Below, one piece after another: positions 62,429 through 64,000 of a stretch of 64,000 nt of DNA. Every line of letters starts with the position of its first letter. Within the stretch, counting starts at the first letter, position 1. The notes beneath the pieces are model-generated. The model made no database searches. It saw only the letters and a list, made by a program, of their open reading frames with translations, and was not told the origin of the DNA. Source of the DNA: Flavobacterium panacagri (GTDB lineage: Bacteria > Bacteroidota > Bacteroidia > Flavobacteriales > Flavobacteriaceae); NCBI RefSeq assembly GCF_030378165.1, contig NZ_CP119766.1, positions 2,542,001 to 2,606,000 of the forward strand. The letters run 5' to 3'. The translations under genes were made by a program, and so were the position numbers.

Positions 62429-63526
62429 ATGAATTTTGTGGATAAGTTGTTGGGCAAAAAAGACTCTTCAATAGATGTTTATAGTGATTTTTGGAATTGG
62501 TTTTCGAAAAACGAAAAGCAATTTTTTGAAATTGTAAAAAAGGGTAAGAACATAAATAAAGATTTCTTTGACAAACTAGCTCCTAAACTAGATAAAATTC
62601 ATGAAGATATTTATTTTGTAACTGGAATGTTTGATGATCAAACAGCTGAGTTAATTTTGACTCCAGATGGAGTACTTCAAAATATTTATGTAATAGAAGA
62701 ATTAGTAAATGCTGCTCCACAAATGGAGGGTTGGAAAATTACGGCTCTTAAACCAGCATTAGATATTGATGATGTAAGAATAAGCTATGAGAGTTTTGAA
62801 TTTGATAAAAATAATTTAAAATTTTTCGCTAACCTGCATAAAGACTATCCTGATGAAATCGATTTGACAATAGTTTATGACCATTTTTCAAAAGATAAAA
62901 AAAAGTTAGTAACTAGTGGAGTATATATTTTTCTTGACAATTATTTAGGCGAATTGCATTCTGTTACCTTAATAGATAATATGAAAGTGGTTGGGCCAAA
63001 TGATATTTCTGGAGAGTTAATTCCAATCGAAAAGCTAAAAGATTATTTGATATGGAGAGAAAAAGAATTTGTAGAGAAATACGAAGGTACTAGACATAAT
63101 ACAGAAAATGATGGTTATTCAAGTTTTGAAGGGACTACAAAAGAAGGTGGAGTCGTCATAGCAATAGTTAATAGAGATCTTCTAACATGGGATAAAAAAG
63201 CATCTCATCCATGGTTGTTTTTAATTACAATTCCTTTTGATGGAAGTAACAATAATAATGGAATGCCAGATCAAGACACTTATCAGTTGTTAAATAAAAT
63301 CGAAGATGAAATAACATTCCAACTTAAAGATTTAGATGGTTATCTAAACGTAGGAAGAGAAACCTTAGCCAATAAAAGAGAAATCTATTTCGCCTGCAAA
63401 GACTTCAGAAAACCGTCAAAAACAGCAGACCAAATAATTAAAAAATACAGTAACTCGTTAGATATAAGCTACGAAATCTACAAAGACAAATATTGGCAAA
63501 CGTTTAGACATTACGAGCCAAGATAA
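62429..63526 (+). CDS. DUF695-containing protein
   Basis: The protein has 365 residues, cytoplasmic by lack of a signal. The first 210 residues (FWNWFSKNEKQFFEIVKKG…, acidic, alpha/beta) are a region often found with DUF695. The last 135 residues match DUF695: HPWLFLITIPFDGSNNNNGM, then DTYQLLNKIEDEI and a YEIYKDKYWQTFRHYEPR ending. Function is unknown. The gene stands alone between two similar terminators, so it is a single-gene transcript. Confidence 0.8.
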   Translation: MNFVDKLLGKKDSSIDVYSDFWNWFSKNEKQFFEIVKKGKNINKDFFDKLAPKLDKIHEDIYFVTGMFDDQTAELILTPDGVLQNIYVIEELVNAAPQMEGWKITALKPALDIDDVRISYESFEFDKNNLKFFANLHKDYPDEIDLTIVYDHFSKDKKKLVTSGVYIFLDNYLGELHSVTLIDNMKVVGPNDISGELIPIEKLKDYLIWREKEFVEKYEGTRHNTENDGYSSFEGTTKEGGVVIAIVNRDLLTWDKKASHPWLFLITIPFDGSNNNNGMPDQDTYQLLNKIEDEITFQLKDLDGYLNVGRETLANKREIYFACKDFRKPSKTADQIIKKYSNSLDISYEIYKDKYWQTFRHYEPR

Positions 63527-63533
63527 AGTACAG

Positions 63534-63567
63534 AAAGCCGTTTTGATAACCTTCAAAACGGCTTTTT
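63534..63567 (+). terminator. intrinsic terminator after the DUF695 gene
   Basis: AAAGCCGTTTTG pairs with CAAAACGGCTTT around ten bases and is followed by T residues. Its stem sequence nearly repeats that of the terminator at 62306-62341. Confidence 0.85.
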
Positions 63568-63670
63568 TATAAAAAATCCGCTTAGAGAAAAATCTCCAGC
63601 GGATTCAAACAAGCTAATAAAAAATGTGCAAATTTATTTATAGAGGAATGTTTATTTTTATTTTGAATAA

Positions 63671-63760
63671 TTTTTCTCGCGCAGATTCCACAGATCTAGC
63701 AGATTTTTTTTTATAGTTTCTATATAAATCGGCATAATCAGCCAAATCTGCGAGAGAAAA
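63671..63760. repeat. imperfect inverted repeat of GCAGATTT words
   Basis: TTTTTCTCGCGCAGATT (63671-63687) is roughly inverted at 63744-63760 (AAATCTGCGAGAGAAAA). It lies about 18 bp beyond the stop codon of the minus-strand gene at the window edge. It is the same word family as at 58721-58798. Confidence 0.6.
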
Positions 63761-63778
63761 GTTTTAGTGAATCTCTGT

Positions 63779-64000
63779 TCAAACTTCTTGGAGAATGGCT
63801 ACGGAATTCAAAACTCCAACTTCAACCATACAAGCCCTCATCATTTCGTAAGTACGCTGAATATCATTATCCAAACCAATAGAAAAACGAATCAAGCCAT
63901 CTGTCAATCCCATTTCTTTCTGTTCTTCCAACGGAATCTCGCTAGAAGTTGAAGTCCCAGGCGCGCTGAATAATGTTTTATAAAAACCTAAACTTACCGC
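63779..64000 (-). CDS. Cys/Met-metabolism PLP-dependent enzyme, C-terminal part (cut by window edge)
   Basis: The minus-strand frame is open from the window edge to the TGA at 63781-63779 and gives 73 residues, starting AVSLGFYKTLFSAPGTSTSS. The phrase GLTDGLIRFSIGLDNDIQ is the substrate-carboxylate-binding Arg strand of the trans-sulfuration family (cystathionine gamma-synthase, cystathionine gamma-lyase, methionine gamma-lyase, O-acetylhomoserine sulfhydrylase). The PLP lysine lies outside the window, so the specific reaction cannot be named. Confidence 0.85.
   Translation of the reverse strand, partial: AVSLGFYKTLFSAPGTSTSSEIPLEEQKEMGLTDGLIRFSIGLDNDIQRTYEMMRACMVEVGVLNSVAILQEV

Overview
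The window looks like a chromosome segment of a Flavobacterium-type member of the Bacteroidota. The DNA is AT-rich, promoters carry a TAnnTTTG -7 box rather than a -10 box, there is a SusC/SusD pair, and the core proteins (RibBA-like, LolA, LptG-like, FtsK, DgkA, Tpx, a TPR protein, SSS and APC transporters) look flavobacterial. No rRNA, CRISPR array or phage structural gene is visible.

Region 1, 1 to about 18.5 kb, is accessory DNA ending at a tRNA-Ser(TGA) gene (18511-18595, minus strand). A tyrosine recombinase (16919-18229) sits next to the tRNA 3' end. A pair of GYGCCAC motifs with 11-bp spacing occurs beside the integrase (18357-18374) and again at 4602-4619, in the same orientation, so I propose an integrated element of about 13.8 kb between them. 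Its main cargo is a five-gene minus-strand operon (15011 down to 6472): a subtilisin-like protease, a trypsin-like protease, a trypsin-like protease fused to a P-loop NTPase, a 1049-residue STAND-type NTPase, and a 247-residue protein with a Gly-rich hydrophobic segment. None of the proteases has a visible signal peptide. I read this as a putative intracellular conflict (antiphage or cell-death) system. Downstream lies a four-gene operon of small membrane and secreted proteins with overlapping start and stop codons (6255 to 4697). An IS3-family element separates the protease operon from the integrase. Left of the element are a three-gene operon (small protein, HEXXH metallopeptidase, dCTP-deaminase-like protein) behind a perfect 17-bp-arm palindrome, a small gene broken by one stop codon, about 0.9 kb of decayed coding DNA, and the C-terminus of a truncated gene at the window edge.

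Region 2, 18.6 to 27.8 kb, is core genome on the minus strand: a thioesterase, a RibBA-like protein whose GTP cyclohydrolase II half has lost its zinc cysteines, an LptF/G-family permease, LolA, FtsK and DgkA, then a thiol-peroxide defence group (Tpx, thioredoxin, a small conserved protein, 2-Cys peroxiredoxin).

Region 3, 27.9 to 55.5 kb, is best read as a peptidoglycan (muropeptide) utilisation and recycling locus: NagZ-type GH3, AmpG-like permease, two GHL10 hydrolases, NagX-like membrane acyltransferase, AnmK, a NagZ/beta-lactamase-fold fusion lipoprotein, an SSS transporter, MurQ, a NamZ-type (DUF1343) exo-muramidase, SusD, SusC, a divergent DeoR-type regulator, an esterase, a metallophosphoesterase/beta-propeller protein and a second beta-lactamase-fold hydrolase. 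A tandem decamer (AATAAYGCAA-like, period 10) lies upstream of both susC and the esterase gene and is a candidate operator for the DeoR protein.

Region 4, 55.7 to 64 kb, holds a YdiJ-like FAD/Fe-S dehydrogenase, a Tat-exported Gfo/Idh/MocA oxidoreductase, an APC permease, a DUF695 protein and the C-terminal end of a Cys/Met-metabolism PLP enzyme cut by the window edge. Between many core genes are inverted repeats whose arms consist of tandem words of about 8 bp. The words differ from locus to locus but the architecture is constant, and the arms usually abut gene 3' ends.
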